64,000 nt of DNA, taken from positions 305,368 through 369,367 of the forward strand of contig QAOA01005762.1 in NCBI GenBank assembly GCA_003255065.1, given 5' to 3'. The notes under the pieces are model-generated. The model saw nothing but the letters and a program-made list of their open reading frames with translations, had not been told where the DNA came from and searched no databases. How positions within the stretch are numbered: the stretch's first letter is position 1; each line of letters opens with the position of its first letter. This DNA is from Cercis canadensis (taxonomy: Eukaryota; Streptophyta; Magnoliopsida; Fabales; Fabaceae). The translations under genes and the position numbers were made by a program. Below are positions 31,482-44,323 of the stretch, piece by piece.

Positions 31482-34400
31482 ATGGACGGAGCTCTACCCT
31501 CTACCGCCGACGGCGGAAGCGGGGGCAGTGGAGGTCCGGCACCCTTCCTTCTCAAGACCTACGACATGGTGGACGATTCAGCCACCGATGATATTGTTTC
31601 ATGGAGCTCCTCCAAGAACAGCTTCGTCGTCTGGAACCCGCCGGAGTTCGCCCGTCTTCTTCTTCCGACGTATTTCAAGCACAACAACTTCTCCAGCTTC
31701 ATCCGCCAGCTAAATACTTATGTGAGTTAAAATAAAATTCGATTCATTAACATCTGAAATTCGCGCCCTTTGTTATGTTTTTTTCTGATTTATATGGGAA
31801 TTCAGGTGATTAATTTTGTTCCCTTTGGTTGGTTTTCTTTTGTTTGTTTGGGAAATTTTGCTGAATTTTACTAAATATCTAACCTTTTCCTAGTAATGAA
31901 CAACATCTTTTGGTAGTTTGGAGAAATTCATGCTTTTGATTAGGTGCATTAGTTGACCTATACTTAGCTCGTTTCGATTTTCTTATGAGTTTCTGGACTA
32001 GAGCTCGTTATTTTTGTCTAACCATATTCATCAAAGCTTGTATCACCATTTCTGATGGAACAGCATGGTGTGGGTAACTCGTCCCTTATTCATCTGTTTA
32101 CCTGCTTCTAAGTGGAAAGTATGTTTGACCAAGTAAACAGATAAGATACCTACTAGTTTGAACTGTTCTTATATCTGAGAAAACAAGAAAAGTAAAGTGC
32201 AATACTACAATGATAATAGGTGAGATGCAGATTTCACAGTTCCACAATAATTTCTTCAACTTTTGTCTTACCATTATTGTACAACTACAAAGTCAATGCG
32301 TTATGTGAATTTATTTCTTCTTTGTACTTCAACTCTCCGGACCCGGCATCAAATCCCAGTGTGCCTGCATCTTAGTGGTTGTTGTGTTATTATAGTGGTA
32401 TTATTAGCGACTTAAATGTATGCTCATTAGGGAGTTTCCTGAAAATAAACGTAAATATGAGAAAAAAAAAAAAGTTCAGTATTGTTGTAAATGGATTCGG
32501 ATTAGACCCATGTCAAATCCTTTTACTTGTGTCAAAGTCAGATTTGGATATCATAAACATATGATGGATTGGATTTTGATATAGGCTTTAATTTAAATCG
32601 ATTTGGACAAGGATTGGGATGTTCTATATTACATCCAACCCAATTATCTGATTACCTGCCCTCTGTACCCACTCGTGTGTTTATCATTAATTTTATATAT
32701 GTTTATGTTACATCTATTTGTGTCTTATAATTTTATTTATTATTTAACTTCAAATATATTTAGTTGTAGGTTCAAATCTCACAGAGCATGATTCCATTCT
32801 TGTTGTTAGATCGAGAATGACACTGACATCATTGAACAGTTTGAATTTGACCTCCTGTGGATTAGGCTCTAAGACAAATATACATAAATAAGACTGTTAT
32901 ATAATTGGATATTAAAATTTTAAATGGGCAATTGGTGTTCTGCGGGTATTTGGGTCGTACAAGGGTAATCAGAGTTTATATCAAGATGGAGATGGATGAG
33001 AGAGGTTTCACCCCTAGCAGATGACAGGTCAAATATGGGGGAAGAAGAATTAAATGGAGGCAGGGATGGATATCTCAACCTCTGATTCAAATTTGACCTG
33101 TTTGTGTTCCTATTCAGTATTGAATCAGTGACTCTGTGCACCTGATTCTCCCTAGTATGTGCCACAAACAAGAATATTATTGGTCCCTTTTCCTTTCTCT
33201 GTTCAACATTTGGCGGATATTTAGGATATTCTCCTGATTTTATCTCAATAGTGAAGAGATATAGTCCAGATAAATCCCCAGATCTTCTGCCAAATTTATA
33301 GATTGGAGTTAAAAACTTAGAATCTCCTGAAGAACGAAGGAGATCTTGCATGAATTCCATTGATCTTTTCTCAGGAAAATTCAAAAGAGTGGATTTTGTG
33401 TTGTTACAAAAGTTTGAGCTACCCAATAAAACTGAGAGATTAATTAGACCTAGGTTATATTTGATGTTTTCTACTAGAGGGATCAAAATATCTTATTCAT
33501 CCACCCAAATTTAAACCTATACTGATTCTCCAATTTTTTATTTGGGACTTTCTTTTTCTTCTTTTCTACCCCCCCCCCCCCCAACTTTTTTCTTTCTCTT
33601 TCTTGACCATACAAAAGAGAAAACATAAGATATTTCCTGTTGGCAGCATGACATGTGCTGACTTCAAACTGACCTTTTCTTTATTCTTTATTATATTTGA
33701 TTAGACTATAAAAACCATTTATCATGTTGATTGGCATTCTTGTTTTTCCTATGTAGGACTAAGGAGTAGGTTTATATTGTTTAGAAAGTCAAGGAATTCC
33801 TAAAATGATAAAATGTAGAAAATAAATAAAAGAATACATGTTGTTAACTGTCATTACATATTCCTGTATTTGTATTCATTGTCTCTTAAAGTGTGGGGAT
33901 CTACTTCAAAACTTGAGCTGAGGATGTTATTTTCTATGTTAGGTTCGTCTTAACGTTCCATGCAAGAATGATGTTGAACATTGAAAGCAAAGGCTAATCC
34001 TGTATGGATATTAATAAACATTTGCATATAATGAGTCAACAAATCCCCCTATCAATAAGAGGCTTCAACATCTTCTGCTTATATATCCTAATTTTTGAAA
34101 AATTAACCTGCTCACATTTCCTTTTGTATCTTCTTGATCCCATAAGTAAGTCTTTGCTTAGAAGTTCGTATTTTCAGAGAATACCATTGTTTGTTGGAGA
34201 CCTTGAAATTTTCAAATGTGTGAAGATTCACTGTATTTTATACCCATATAGCTGGTGACGTTCATTGACATGCATATCTATGTATGTATATGTATATGTA
34301 TATGTATATATACACATACTTCAATAACATTTTATGAATTAGGATTTCTCATGAAAGCTCAAAACCTATCACTGAGACTTAAAATTGTGTCATGACTATC

Positions 34401-37400
34401 TGGCTCACCAAATTTCCGTCAACCAAAGATTGGGAATAAATGTGTCCGATGGCTCATATTTTCTATTGTTGTTATCAGTTAGCACCCAATTGGATTGAAA
34501 TTTGGTCTCATGTATGATGATGATTATGGGACCTTAAAAAACCTAGTGTAGTTTTCATGACAGGCTATATCTTTGAATGTTGTTAAGAGTTAAACTTGTA
34601 GCTGTTGAAAATCAGTGAACAGTTTCCAAGAACATTAACTTTAAGATTCTGTAGGTTTGGAGGCTAAATAATTGATAAGTTGGAAATTTCAGGGTTTTCC
34701 ATATAGGATACAGAAATAACAAGTTCTGGAAATTGAATTAATGCCCATTGTAAAGATGTAAGGAGGGGCACTTTCAGAGAGCAGCATTCCTTGCCCCGGG
34801 CACCCCAAACAAAACTCCCATAAATATTAGTATTCCCCTTTAATTTGAAGGCCTTATATTTGCTCATGCTCCTCCAAAGATATTGTTCTACATTTCAAGG
34901 TGGTCCTCCCACTCCTACAATTCTAGCTCTGCCTCTGGTCTAATGGTTCTTGAATTCACCAGTTCCTTATGAAAAACTTTTGACATCATTATATGTTGTT
35001 GGATTTTTGTTTTATAGGAATTGGAGACCCTTGAACTGTGACAGAGTTATCATTTTTTTTTTTGTGGGGGATAAAAGCAGAGTTGATCACTTTAGTTAGC
35101 ATATTACATGACTTACCCTATACTGAGTGATAGGGCTGATATATATGAATTTACGTGACATATGTGAAAAGATTTCTAGGTCTTCAATGATAAAGATATC
35201 TGTTATTGTAATAATTTCTGGTGCCCACTAAGTTGCTTCNTTTTGTGTGGGGGATAAAAGCAGAGTTGATCACTTTAGTTAGCATATTACATGACTTACC
35301 CTATACTGAGTGATAGGGCTGATATATATGAATTTACGTGACATATGTGAAAAGATTTCTAGGTCTTCAATGATAAAGATATCTGTTATTGTAATAATTT
35401 CTGGTGCCCACTAAGTTGCTTCAGCAAGAATAGTTGATGGAAGAGTTTTGCCTTGACTTAAGGGTGAGAGCTTAGATCAATATGAGTCTTTTGATGCTAG
35501 TGCCTAATATTGGGTTACGATGTACTCAATAGAAGCCTATTGCTAGTATTACCTTTAGAAGATAATAATTGCTCTTAGTTTCGCGCATATATATACACCA
35601 GATGTGTTGGAAGGTTACTTGATCATGGTTTCTGTTATTGCTATTGACAACAGATGGATGTTGAACACATCTGACATTTGCTAATGCATTGACCGTCATT
35701 CTGTTTGCAAATCTAAAGCTACTGCTGAAAATACACAAAGCCTTCCCCTTGACTCCCCTAATGTGAACTAAACTGCCACTAAAGTTTCAAGTCTCGAGCT
35801 GGAAATTTTGGTAGTTTTCTCATATTATCATTTCTGGGAGGGATACTTCCTAAAACCAACATATTTGAGTATTATGTGTGTTGTTGAGAATTTGATGTTT
35901 TGAATAATATATAAACTACCACAGGAGAAAGATATGTTATTATAATAAACTATGTTGCAAAAGATATGGTCTATTTTAGTTGAAATTACTTATCTAAATC
36001 ACCAAATCTGAAGATAAATTCACATTAAAGCTTCTTTGTTACTTTTTCTGCGAAGGATTTCTTATCTTCTATTTATGTACTTTGCCTTTCTTCCTCAGTG
36101 ATAAATATTATTTTTCTTATTAAAAGAAAAGCATTTGCAAAAGAAGATGTCTATTAATTCATGCATTTTGATACAACTCGGACTTAGGACATAAAGAACT
36201 GTTTGATTATTATTATGCTTGACTACAACTGATGGCCTTAAGCCTTTAAATAGACACAATCCTAAAGCTATAGTGCTTATCACATAAGCATACAAATCCT
36301 ATTAGATAACTCCCACTTATAAGATAGGATAATTACTCCTAAAGATGGGCTAATCCTAACTAAATCCTAGTAAAGCAAATAAGATAATTAACTACTAATA
36401 TAAAGATAAAAGGAGAGCTTGGATAATTATTTGATACTCCTCCTTAGAGTTGTATCATCCCTCCCCCATCAAGGAGTTCCTTGTCCCCAAGGAACATGCA
36501 TTCTAATTAAGAGATCATTACTAATCCTAATAGATAATTAATAAGGATAAGCTAAACTACATAAAAGACAACTATTAGGATTGTATCGTCCCTCCCCCCT
36601 TCTAGAAAAACCTTTGTCCCCAAGGTTTGTCTTCGGAAGAAGCAATGAGGGCATCATTCTTGCACTTGTTGAGGAAGGCATGATCAGCTACTAAAACTTC
36701 TTTTTGTGGTAGATTCAAAACTTGACCTACAAAGGGCAATCCTTCAAAAGTTGTGGTTATTTGATTCATGTGGATGTTATTTTCAAAAGGTGTGCCTTCT
36801 AAGGGGATATTGATTGGCAACATTTCCTTTTGAAAACCTTCCATTGACGGCTTGATTGGAAAAGCTTCCTTCAATGTGTTGTCTTTAGAGAACTCTTCTC
36901 TCTCCTCTTCCTTTAAATGCTCACGATACTCTTTCAGGGTCTTTTTCATTTTATCACAACTTTGCCCCCTTGGAAGGCTTGCTTCATTTCAGCACAACGT
37001 TGCCTCACATCTTGGAAGGCTTGCTTCATTTCTTGCCTCATTTCTTCGAAGATGTGCCTTATTTCAGGAAGAATTTCTACTAGGTGTGGATCCATGGTGG
37101 TGGGCAATGGGTCTGATACCAAATGATACAACTCAGACTTAGGAACATAAAGAACTGTTTGATGATTATTATGCTTGACTACAACTGATGGCCTTAAGCC
37201 TTTAAATAGACACAATCCTGAAGCTATAGTACTTATCACATAAGCATACAAATCCTATTAGATAACTCCCACTTATAAGTAGAGCTGTCAAAACAGGTTG
37301 GTCCGCCCCGACCCGTCTCAACCCATCAACAAACGGGGCGGGTGGGCGGGCTTAGGAAACCTCAACCCAACCCACTTTGAGTTATGGGTTAGGCGGGCCA

Positions 37401-40400
37401 GCCCACCAAAATCAAAAAAAAAAAAAAATAGAAACAATGCTTTAAATTTGATGTAGAATGGATGCGTGGTTGGGTTGTGATAGTCAAAATNAAAACAATG
37501 CATTAAATTTGATGTAGAATGGATGCATGGTTGGGTTGTGATAGTCAAAATGACATATGACAGCAAAGGACTGAGGATTTAGCTCTTTAGGACAAGGTTC
37601 ATATTCAAGGATTTAGATGAATTTGAGGCTTGCATGTTATATTGTTTTATTGGTTAAAGTTGATTGGGTGCAAAAGGAAAGTAACCAAAAAATGACACAA
37701 TTGGTGGTTTTAGTTAGGGATTTTTTATTTCTCTTTTTTTAAAAAACAAAACAAAAAATAAACAAATACAATGGGCCAACCCGCCTTAACCCACAACCCA
37801 AACAGGGCGGGCTAAAATAATCCACTTTTAAATGGGCCTAAATTATATGAACCCAACCCACCCCGTTTGCTTGAGAGGCCAGGCCAACCCGACAAGCCCA
37901 ACCCAATTTGACACCTCTACTTATAAGAAGATAGAATAATTACTTCTAAAGATAGGCTAATCCTAACTAAATCCTAGTAGAGCAAATAAGATAATTAACT
38001 ACTAATATAAAGATCAAATGAGAGCTTGGATAATTATTTGATACTCCTCATATCACATTTCTATTCATTGGTAAATTACTTGCCATTATGGGGGAAAGGG
38101 CTCCAATGAACATTGTTTCTTTGTAACCTGAGTACTCCGGGGCCAATGATACTTTCTAATACTTTACTGTATATATTTGGTTTGGTAATTACTTTCTTTT
38201 CTTAAATTGTTCTGATTTAGTCCTTTTTAGTTTTAAATGGGATTCAATGTAATTCCTTTGCCATGCTGTCATTTGTAATCTTTAGCCAAATTAATGATGT
38301 GATATTTATATCTTGCTTATGACAACTTGACAAAAGAAAAAGCTACATACACTCACATTATCTTGCTTAGGGTGCCGTTTTCTATAATTTTTTTATTTTA
38401 AGAACCTAATTTCAAATACCTTCAAAGGTTTTCAAATCTTCAAATAGGTGAAATGAAAGGGAGTCACATGTAACATAAATGTGTGTAGTGCTTTGTCCCA
38501 TATTGAAATACTGTCAGCCAATATATTACATGAGTAACAGATTATAAATGGCAATTTGGGCAGGGATTGCATTGAAACTGGTTAAAAACTATAAGAACTA
38601 ATTTGACACAGCTGAAATAAGTGGAGCTTAGAGTAAGTTAAGAATGACCAAAATAATAGTTTAGCTTCTCTTTGGGGCTACTTCAAGCAACTCAAACATT
38701 TAGATATCCATTCGCACTTAGTTATGCAGATACCAAGAAACCTTGTTAAATTTTACTATGGGGAGCAATAAGAACTAGGTTCTAGGTCTTCAAGAAAGTG
38801 TAGAGAATGATTAAGTTTGATTGTTTGAGGAATCAGAAAAGCAAGGATAAGGACATTAACAAAGCATTTAAAATGTTGGTGAGAACAATTAACCAAATTT
38901 TGCAGGGATATGAGGCTTCATTGTGGTTGCTTTGAATTCTATATGTTCCTCTTAAACTTCATTTCCTTATGCTTTTAGCTGAGTTATTCATAGTTTTTTA
39001 TATCAACCCTGTCTCTGAAGAGTTGAAAATAGATTAGGATAAATAATTAGTAAACAGAGAAGAGAGATAAAATGTATTTTAATGAGCTATGTCCTTTTTT
39101 CCCCTCCATTTCCCCCGATTTTTGGAAGGGGGGTTTTAGCAAGCTGAATTACCTAATGTAATTTTATTTAGTTCATTCAAATGTGCTTTATTTTCAGGGA
39201 TTTCGAAAAATAGATCCAGAGCGATGGGAGTTTGCTAATGAAGATTTCATAAAAGATCAAAAGCATCTTCTTAAGAATATTCACCGCAGGAAGCCTATCC
39301 ACAGTCACAGTCATCCTCCAGGTTCTCCTGTGGATGTAGAAAGGGCAGCATATGAGGAAGAAATAGAGAAACTTTCACGTGAGAAAACTTCTCTTGAATC
39401 TGATATTCTTAGATTCAAACAACTTGAGTCAGCTGCAAAGCTTCAGGTTGATAATGTACTGCAGCGGTTAGAAGGAATGGAGAAAAAGCAGAAGACTTTG
39501 CTGAACTTGTTTGAGAAGGCTCTTCAGAATCCTAATTTTATTAAACAACTTTCACAGAAAATTGAGTCCATGGATTTATCAGCATATAATAAAAAAAGGC
39601 GATTGCCACAGGTTGATCATTCGCAACCAGTTGTTGAATGTAGCTTTGTTGACAATCATAGTAATTTTAGACCAGAATTTGGGAATGTTTTCCACCAAGA
39701 TTTCTCAAATAAACTCAGATTGGAATTATCACCAGCTGTTTCAGATATTAACTTGGTATCACGTAGCACACAGAGTTCGAATGAAGATGGGGCAAGTCCA
39801 CAGAAGAAGCGTTCTGAAGGAGAACCAAAAGGACTGCAGACATGGACAACTCTTGCATTTGCACCTGAAACATTAGAGCTTGCAGATACTGGAGCATCTC
39901 TTACTTTTAAAATGGATTCTTCTTCATCACGAAGATCAACAATTGCTGAGAGCCAAAAACTGCATTCTTTGCAGCCAAGTAATGAAGAAGGTGATAGTCA
40001 TATATCCTGCCATCTAAATTTAACTCTGGCATCTTCTCCATTGCAAGTCAACCGAAATTCATACTCAGCCAGATCGCCCCAAATAGACTGTCAGGAAATT
40101 GGCAAATTGACAGAATCAAGATTTTATGCCAATGATAAAGAATCTGATAGTGGAGTTACTTCAAACAGAAACCCAGCTAATGAGGTTACCAAGGCTTCTT
40201 CGCAGGAGGATCCAAGTAACGGTCAAGTGCCCCCAACTGCCCCAGCTAGAGTAAATGATGTATTTTGGGAACAGTTCCTTACTGAAAGACCAGGCTGTTC
40301 AGACAATGAAGAGGCAATATCCAACTACAGGGCAAATCCATATGACGAGCAAGATGAAAGCAGCAGGTCAAGTCTTGGAATCTCTAGAAGTGTTACTAAT

Positions 40401-40421
40401 ATGGATCGACTCAAACTTTAA
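31482..40421 (+). CDS. Class A heat-shock transcription factor (HsfA5/A4 type)
   Basis: Two exons, 31482-31721 (80 codons) and 39198-40421 (407 codons plus stop), 487 residues. The intron falls after LNTY and before GFRKIDP, the site conserved in all plant Hsf genes. Residues 19-112 form the winged-helix DNA-binding domain for heat-shock elements; about 127-200 are the HR-A/B oligomerisation coiled coil with the class A insertion; NKKRRL (211-216) is a nuclear signal; [10 protein letters not shown] (434-443) is the AHA activator motif shared by HsfA4 and HsfA5; NMDRLKL at the end resembles an export signal. Overall it fits HsfA5 best, a regulator that pairs with HsfA4, but A4 is not excluded. 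An in-frame ATG at 31347 would add 45 residues; they look like translated leader, so I use 31482. The intron is about 7.5 kb, unusually long, and holds nested transposons. Confidence 0.93.
32340..32462 (+). mobile_element. SINE-like fragment in Hsf intron
   Basis: Shares GTGCCTG...GTGGTT...GTGTTATTAT and the following ACTTAAATGT region with 7835-8025. The 5' part is missing. It ends in an A-rich tail near 32461. Confidence 0.5.
32920..33486 (-). other. Unassigned 188-codon open frame in Hsf intron (antisense)
   Basis: One frame is open from 33486 to 32920 on the minus strand. Composition is protein-like (for example [20 protein letters not shown]), but I recognise no domain and there is no obvious promoter or splice context. 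In AT-rich intron DNA a frame of this length by chance is unusual, so a captured or mobile-element fragment is possible. Confidence 0.3.
33569..33582. repeat. Poly-C tract in Hsf intron
   Basis: A homopolymer of about 14 C inside a pyrimidine-rich stretch. Confidence 0.8.
35058..35422. repeat. 180-bp direct repeat around the N at 35240 (probable assembly artefact)
   Basis: About 35058-35239 and 35241-35422 are essentially identical, from GTGGGGGATAAAAGCAG to TAAGTTGCTTC. An N separates them, as in other artefact pairs of this window. Confidence 0.8.
36602..37095 (-). pseudogene. Short gag-like frame of the nested retrotransposon
   Basis: From an ATG at 37095 (starts [11 protein letters not shown]) a helical, glutamine/glutamate-rich frame runs to about 36946, where a second frame starting [12 protein letters not shown] overlaps and continues to 36602. 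The two probably derive from one gag-like protein by a frame change. No zinc knuckle, protease or polymerase is visible. Confidence 0.5.
37280..37919. mobile_element. hAT-type MITE inside the retrotransposon 5' LTR
   Basis: 640 bp with inverted ends TAGAGCTGTCAAA and (minus strand) TAGAGGTGTCAAA. Perfect 8-bp target-site duplication CTTATAAG (37272-37279, 37920-37927). The subterminal regions are rich in GGCGGG / CCCGCC repeats. No transposase. A 60-bp direct repeat around the N at 37491 is probably an assembly artefact, so the true length is nearer 580 bp. Confidence 0.92.
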
Positions 40422-41841
40422 GCATGTTGCTTTACAGCCTCATTCCCAGGCTCATAGAAGGTTCTCCTAGTTTTACTGATGGTATATGAGATGCGCATGT
40501 TAAATATGCAGTTTGAAACCTGACATCAAACAGCATGGCAGGGGCCTGGGATCATTTCATGTCAAAATACATTAGGTCTTCTTGGTTTACAATCTGATGC
40601 CACCTTTCTGTAAAAATCTTTGATATGTAATAGCTTTCAGCGCTGATGCATCTTGTAAATGCTATTTGGCAGCTTTGTAGATATTCAAGTTTTGGATGTT
40701 TTTCACATGACCAAATATTACTTTAAACTTTGTTGGCAATGATTGTGTGGCTTTTCTTCTTCATGATGCTGCTGTGGTAGACCTATAAAAAGTTGTATGT
40801 GGCTTTCTGTGCCTCAATCCCACAATTGTCAGGTGTATTGGATTGTTTACATGTATACAATATTACCTCATATAGTGTTTGGGATATGGTCCAATCCAAT
40901 TTTATGGAAATAAGAGTTTTAACCCCAAATATTTGTATATATATAATTAATGCCCGTCTATTACTTATGTTGTTGCAAACGAATCTTCTATGAGCGTAGC
41001 CCCCTTGCACTAACAAACAACTCCTTCATGGACCCATATGCATAAATAATAATTTAAATGGATCGTGGGATATGACTTTGTACATTTTGCTTTCCCAGAG
41101 TATCTATCAAAGGAAGAGAGTAATTAGGCTCTTCAATATAAATTATTTGTGGAATTCACCAAATTTAAGCTGCATATTTTCTAAGCAACTTTTCAACGAT
41201 GGATGTCTTGTTTCTTACTCAATTCATTACTTATTTGCTTCTCAACATTGATTTTGCGATTATTGTTATATTCAAATTGTTCTTCAATTGATTATTTTCC
41301 TACAGGTAGACTAGTGTAGATCATGCATTTCACCCCACATAAATTGATTTCCACAATAGTTTAACCACTTTGAGCCTACAATTCTTTGGATACCATGAGG
41401 AATTGGAATTGATTAAACAATTTTTACTTCGAAGGGGATGGATTCACTGTATGACATGAATCTTTCATCATTCATAATAGATTAGTGGAAATTCTTTTCA
41501 TTAAATTTAATTGGTGAAAAATTGAAAGATTCAATTCAACTTCACGAAATTAGTGTCAAATTTATAAAATAAAATAAAAATGATTAAATTTCTTGTGATT
41601 CTTACAATTGAACTTAGTGTCAAATTGAGAGAGGAAAATTATAACTTCATGGGAAAAAAAAAAAAAAAGATAGAGAGTATAATTTCAAGAAATTTCATTA
41701 ACTTAAAATGAAATTAATTAGTGACAACGTGAAAATGTCTCAATTCAATTACCCAATGTCAAAAGCCTTACTTAAGTTTCATGAAATTAGTACAAATTCA
41801 AAAAGTCTCAATCCTATTTTATTCTATTTTTTTTTTCAAGA
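40422..41841. other. Hsf 3' UTR and intergenic region
   Basis: The first few hundred bases are the likely 3' UTR. The rest is AT-rich with no gene seen. Confidence 0.55.
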
Positions 41842-42790
41842 GAGCCGCTATTTTCATGTCACATTTAACTAATGACATATCTTATTTAATATTTAAATAT
41901 AATATAAACTAAATTTCTTTCATTTAATATGAAAAGATTTTAAAATTGACCAACTATAATATCCTCTCTCTAACTCTTATTAATTATAGCTCAATTTTTT
42001 CCTACCATTAGCAACACTTGGGATTGTAATCTCTTCCACCAAGGGGCTTTCGTCTTTCTCATTTACAGCTGCACTCTCTGCTTCTTCAATAACATCTTGT
42101 GCCGATGATACGATGTCGCTTAACTCATTTTTGCCATGAAGCTTCAAAAAACCAAGCTAAAATTTTACATGGCACCCTGATCAGTTTTTCTTTGAAACGT
42201 CGTCGTTGATGTATTTGTTTGATAGGTGCAAGACTTAGCAGAAACCCACTAGCATGGAAGCCAGTAGCTGGTCTCTATAGTCTTCATCACTAATAAACGC
42301 TTCTCTCTAACTTTTCTTTTTTATATATAATGGTGTGAAATATTTATCATAAACTGTTACAAACTCAAGCATACAAGTACAGCAGCAGCGTAATGAGCTT
42401 TCTCTATAAAAAAAAGTTTCAGATGGAGGTTGAAAAGAATGGAAGAATAGAAAGAAGAAGTAGAGAACTTAGGCTACACAAAGGTGTAGTAAGGGATGGT
42501 TAAGACTTAAATGATATAAAATTTGAAAAAAAAAATCAAGAAAATATCAAATTTCAATGGATAGTTAGGAAATTAATTATGTAAAATCATTTTGATAATA
42601 TGAGATACACTTAATCAGATTGGAGATAATTATAAAAAAAAAATTAAGCTACAATTAATATAAATTAGAAAGAGAAGGTCAATTTTAAAAACTTTCTATA
42701 TTGAATTAGGGTAATTTAGTCTGTATTTTATATTTAGACATTAAATAATGTATGAAATTAACAAAATAAGATGTAAAAATAGCGGCTCCC
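41842..42790. mobile_element. Foldback (Mutator-like) element carrying a gene fragment
   Basis: About 190-bp imperfect inverted arms: GAGAGCCGCTATTTTC at the left and, on the minus strand, GGGAGCCGCTATTTTT at the right, continuing with similar ATTTAAT...ACTAAATT sequence. The middle (42006-42141) is an exon-like coding fragment, so the element looks like a Pack-MULE. A clean 9-bp target-site duplication could not be read because the flanks are poly-T. A single arm of the same family lies at 57655-57800. Confidence 0.65.
42006..42141 (-). pseudogene. Captured exon-like fragment inside the foldback element
   Basis: On the minus strand 45 codons are open between an AG acceptor (before 42141) and a GT donor (after 42006). 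Part reads LSDIVSSAQDVIEEAESAAV, followed by acidic residues, with protein-like composition unlike the AT-rich arms. The parent gene is not recognised. There is no start or stop, so it cannot be a gene alone. Confidence 0.45.
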
Positions 42791-43773
42791 TTTTTTAATT
42801 AAATTTGATTGATGTCTAATTCAGACAAAAAAAATATATATATAACTTCATAAAATTTCATTTGTTAGAAATTTGTGAGCCATGGAGCACTAACGAATTT
42901 GTTATGGTAAGTTTTTTCATAATTATTATATATCGCATTTTGTTTTAACTTTCATTTAAAATAAAGGATCTATTTTGGATTTTTCAAAATTGAAAATTTA
43001 AAAATTCATTCTGTATGTAGATATTTAAGCATTACGTGCTTTGCACGTGACCAATATAAATCAGGTGCAAAGAAATTTTTGTTCAATTTATTGTTATTTT
43101 GATATAAAGTAATTTTTAAAAGTACTTATTAATTTTTCTATCTAAAATTTTTTATGAAATAATGATAAGATTTGCACAAATATTCATTTTTCTTTTATTT
43201 GAAAATTGAAGCTATATTATTATGATTTCTACAAGTGGCGAAGAATTTTTAATTTTTTTTCAAAAAAATCTTATTCATCTATATAAAGATTTTTTTTCCC
43301 TTCAAGGTTAGTAGGGAGAAGAAGAAAATGGTAGCACACATCAACAACATATGAATAACAAGAAAAAGAGATACTCCCAATAATCTAAAAATGCTTAATA
43401 ATCAATATTTTAGGCAACTAAAGAACTTTTATACTCTTTAAATACGCTTCACCAATATTTGTGATGATTTAAATGTAGCATAATCTAGAGGGATGGTTCG
43501 TCTGAAATCATCTACTGGTTGGTCTAGAATTTGTTGCTCTGCATTGGTATCACTAAAGGACAGCTTGTTCTTATGGAAAGATGGGATTGAGTTGGGATGT
43601 TTTTGCTGATAACCATCGTTTTCTTGAGAGTTTGGGAATCTTGACTCAACCTCCCACTGGTTGGATATCCTTGCTACAACAACTACACATCATATATTTT
43701 GTGGTGAATCACTTCTCATTTGCTTATTGCAATTCTTCAAGCATACCTATTAGTCTATTCTCATTATATAATT
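42791..43773. other. Intergenic region, no supported gene
   Basis: AT-rich, no convincing frame or element ends. Confidence 0.5.
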
Positions 43774-44323
43774 GGCTTAATTGCAATTTTGGTCCCTCTA
43801 TTTTAACCACTTGAACATTTTGGTCCCCCTTCTTTAAAAATAAACTATTGAGTCCCTCTATATTCATAAAATGTACAAGTTTAGTCCATTTATCTTTAAG
43901 TCAAAATTCATAGGTTTATTTCAAGGTGTAAAGTTCTCTAATTCATAATCACATCGTTCAGATTGAAGTGTTACATTTTGTGAACCTCCTCACTAAATTT
44001 TAGCTCGATCTAACAGTGGGACTCAACCCAAAATACCAAAACTATAAGTTTTCATTTAACCAATAATTTAGACTGTTTCATCGTTAGATCGAGCTGAAAT
44101 TTAATGGAAAGATTCACAAGACGTAGCTCTTCAATCTGAACGATGAGATTATGAATCAAGGAACTTTACACCTTGAAATAAACCTAAGAATTTTGACTTA
44201 AAAATAAATGGACTAAACTTGTATATTTTATGAATATATAGGGACTCAATAGTTCATTTTTAAAGAATGAGGACCAAAAAGTTCAACTGGTTAAAATAGG
44301 ATGACCAAAATTACAATTAAGCC
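43774..44323. mobile_element. Mutator-type foldback MITE, copy 1
   Basis: 550 bp, almost entirely two long complementary arms of about 260 bp. Ends GGCTTAATTGCAATTTTGGTC and its complement. Perfect 9-bp target-site duplication TATATAATT (43765-43773, 44324-44332). RNA from it would form a long hairpin. No coding capacity. Confidence 0.92.

Larger units (their letters stand above)
36169..38055 (-). mobile_element. Non-autonomous LTR retrotransposon nested in Hsf intron
   Basis: Complete minus-strand element: 3' LTR 36169-36457, polypurine tract directly next to it (plus strand TCCCTCCCCC from 36458), internal region to 37123, PBS TGGTATCAGACC (37121-37110), 5' LTR 37124-38055 interrupted by a hAT MITE. 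LTRs start TGATACAACTC and end TATCA; without the MITE both are about 285 bp. A perfect 5-bp target-site duplication CATTT flanks it (36164-36168, 38056-38060). The 666-bp interior has no reverse transcriptase. Confidence 0.92.
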
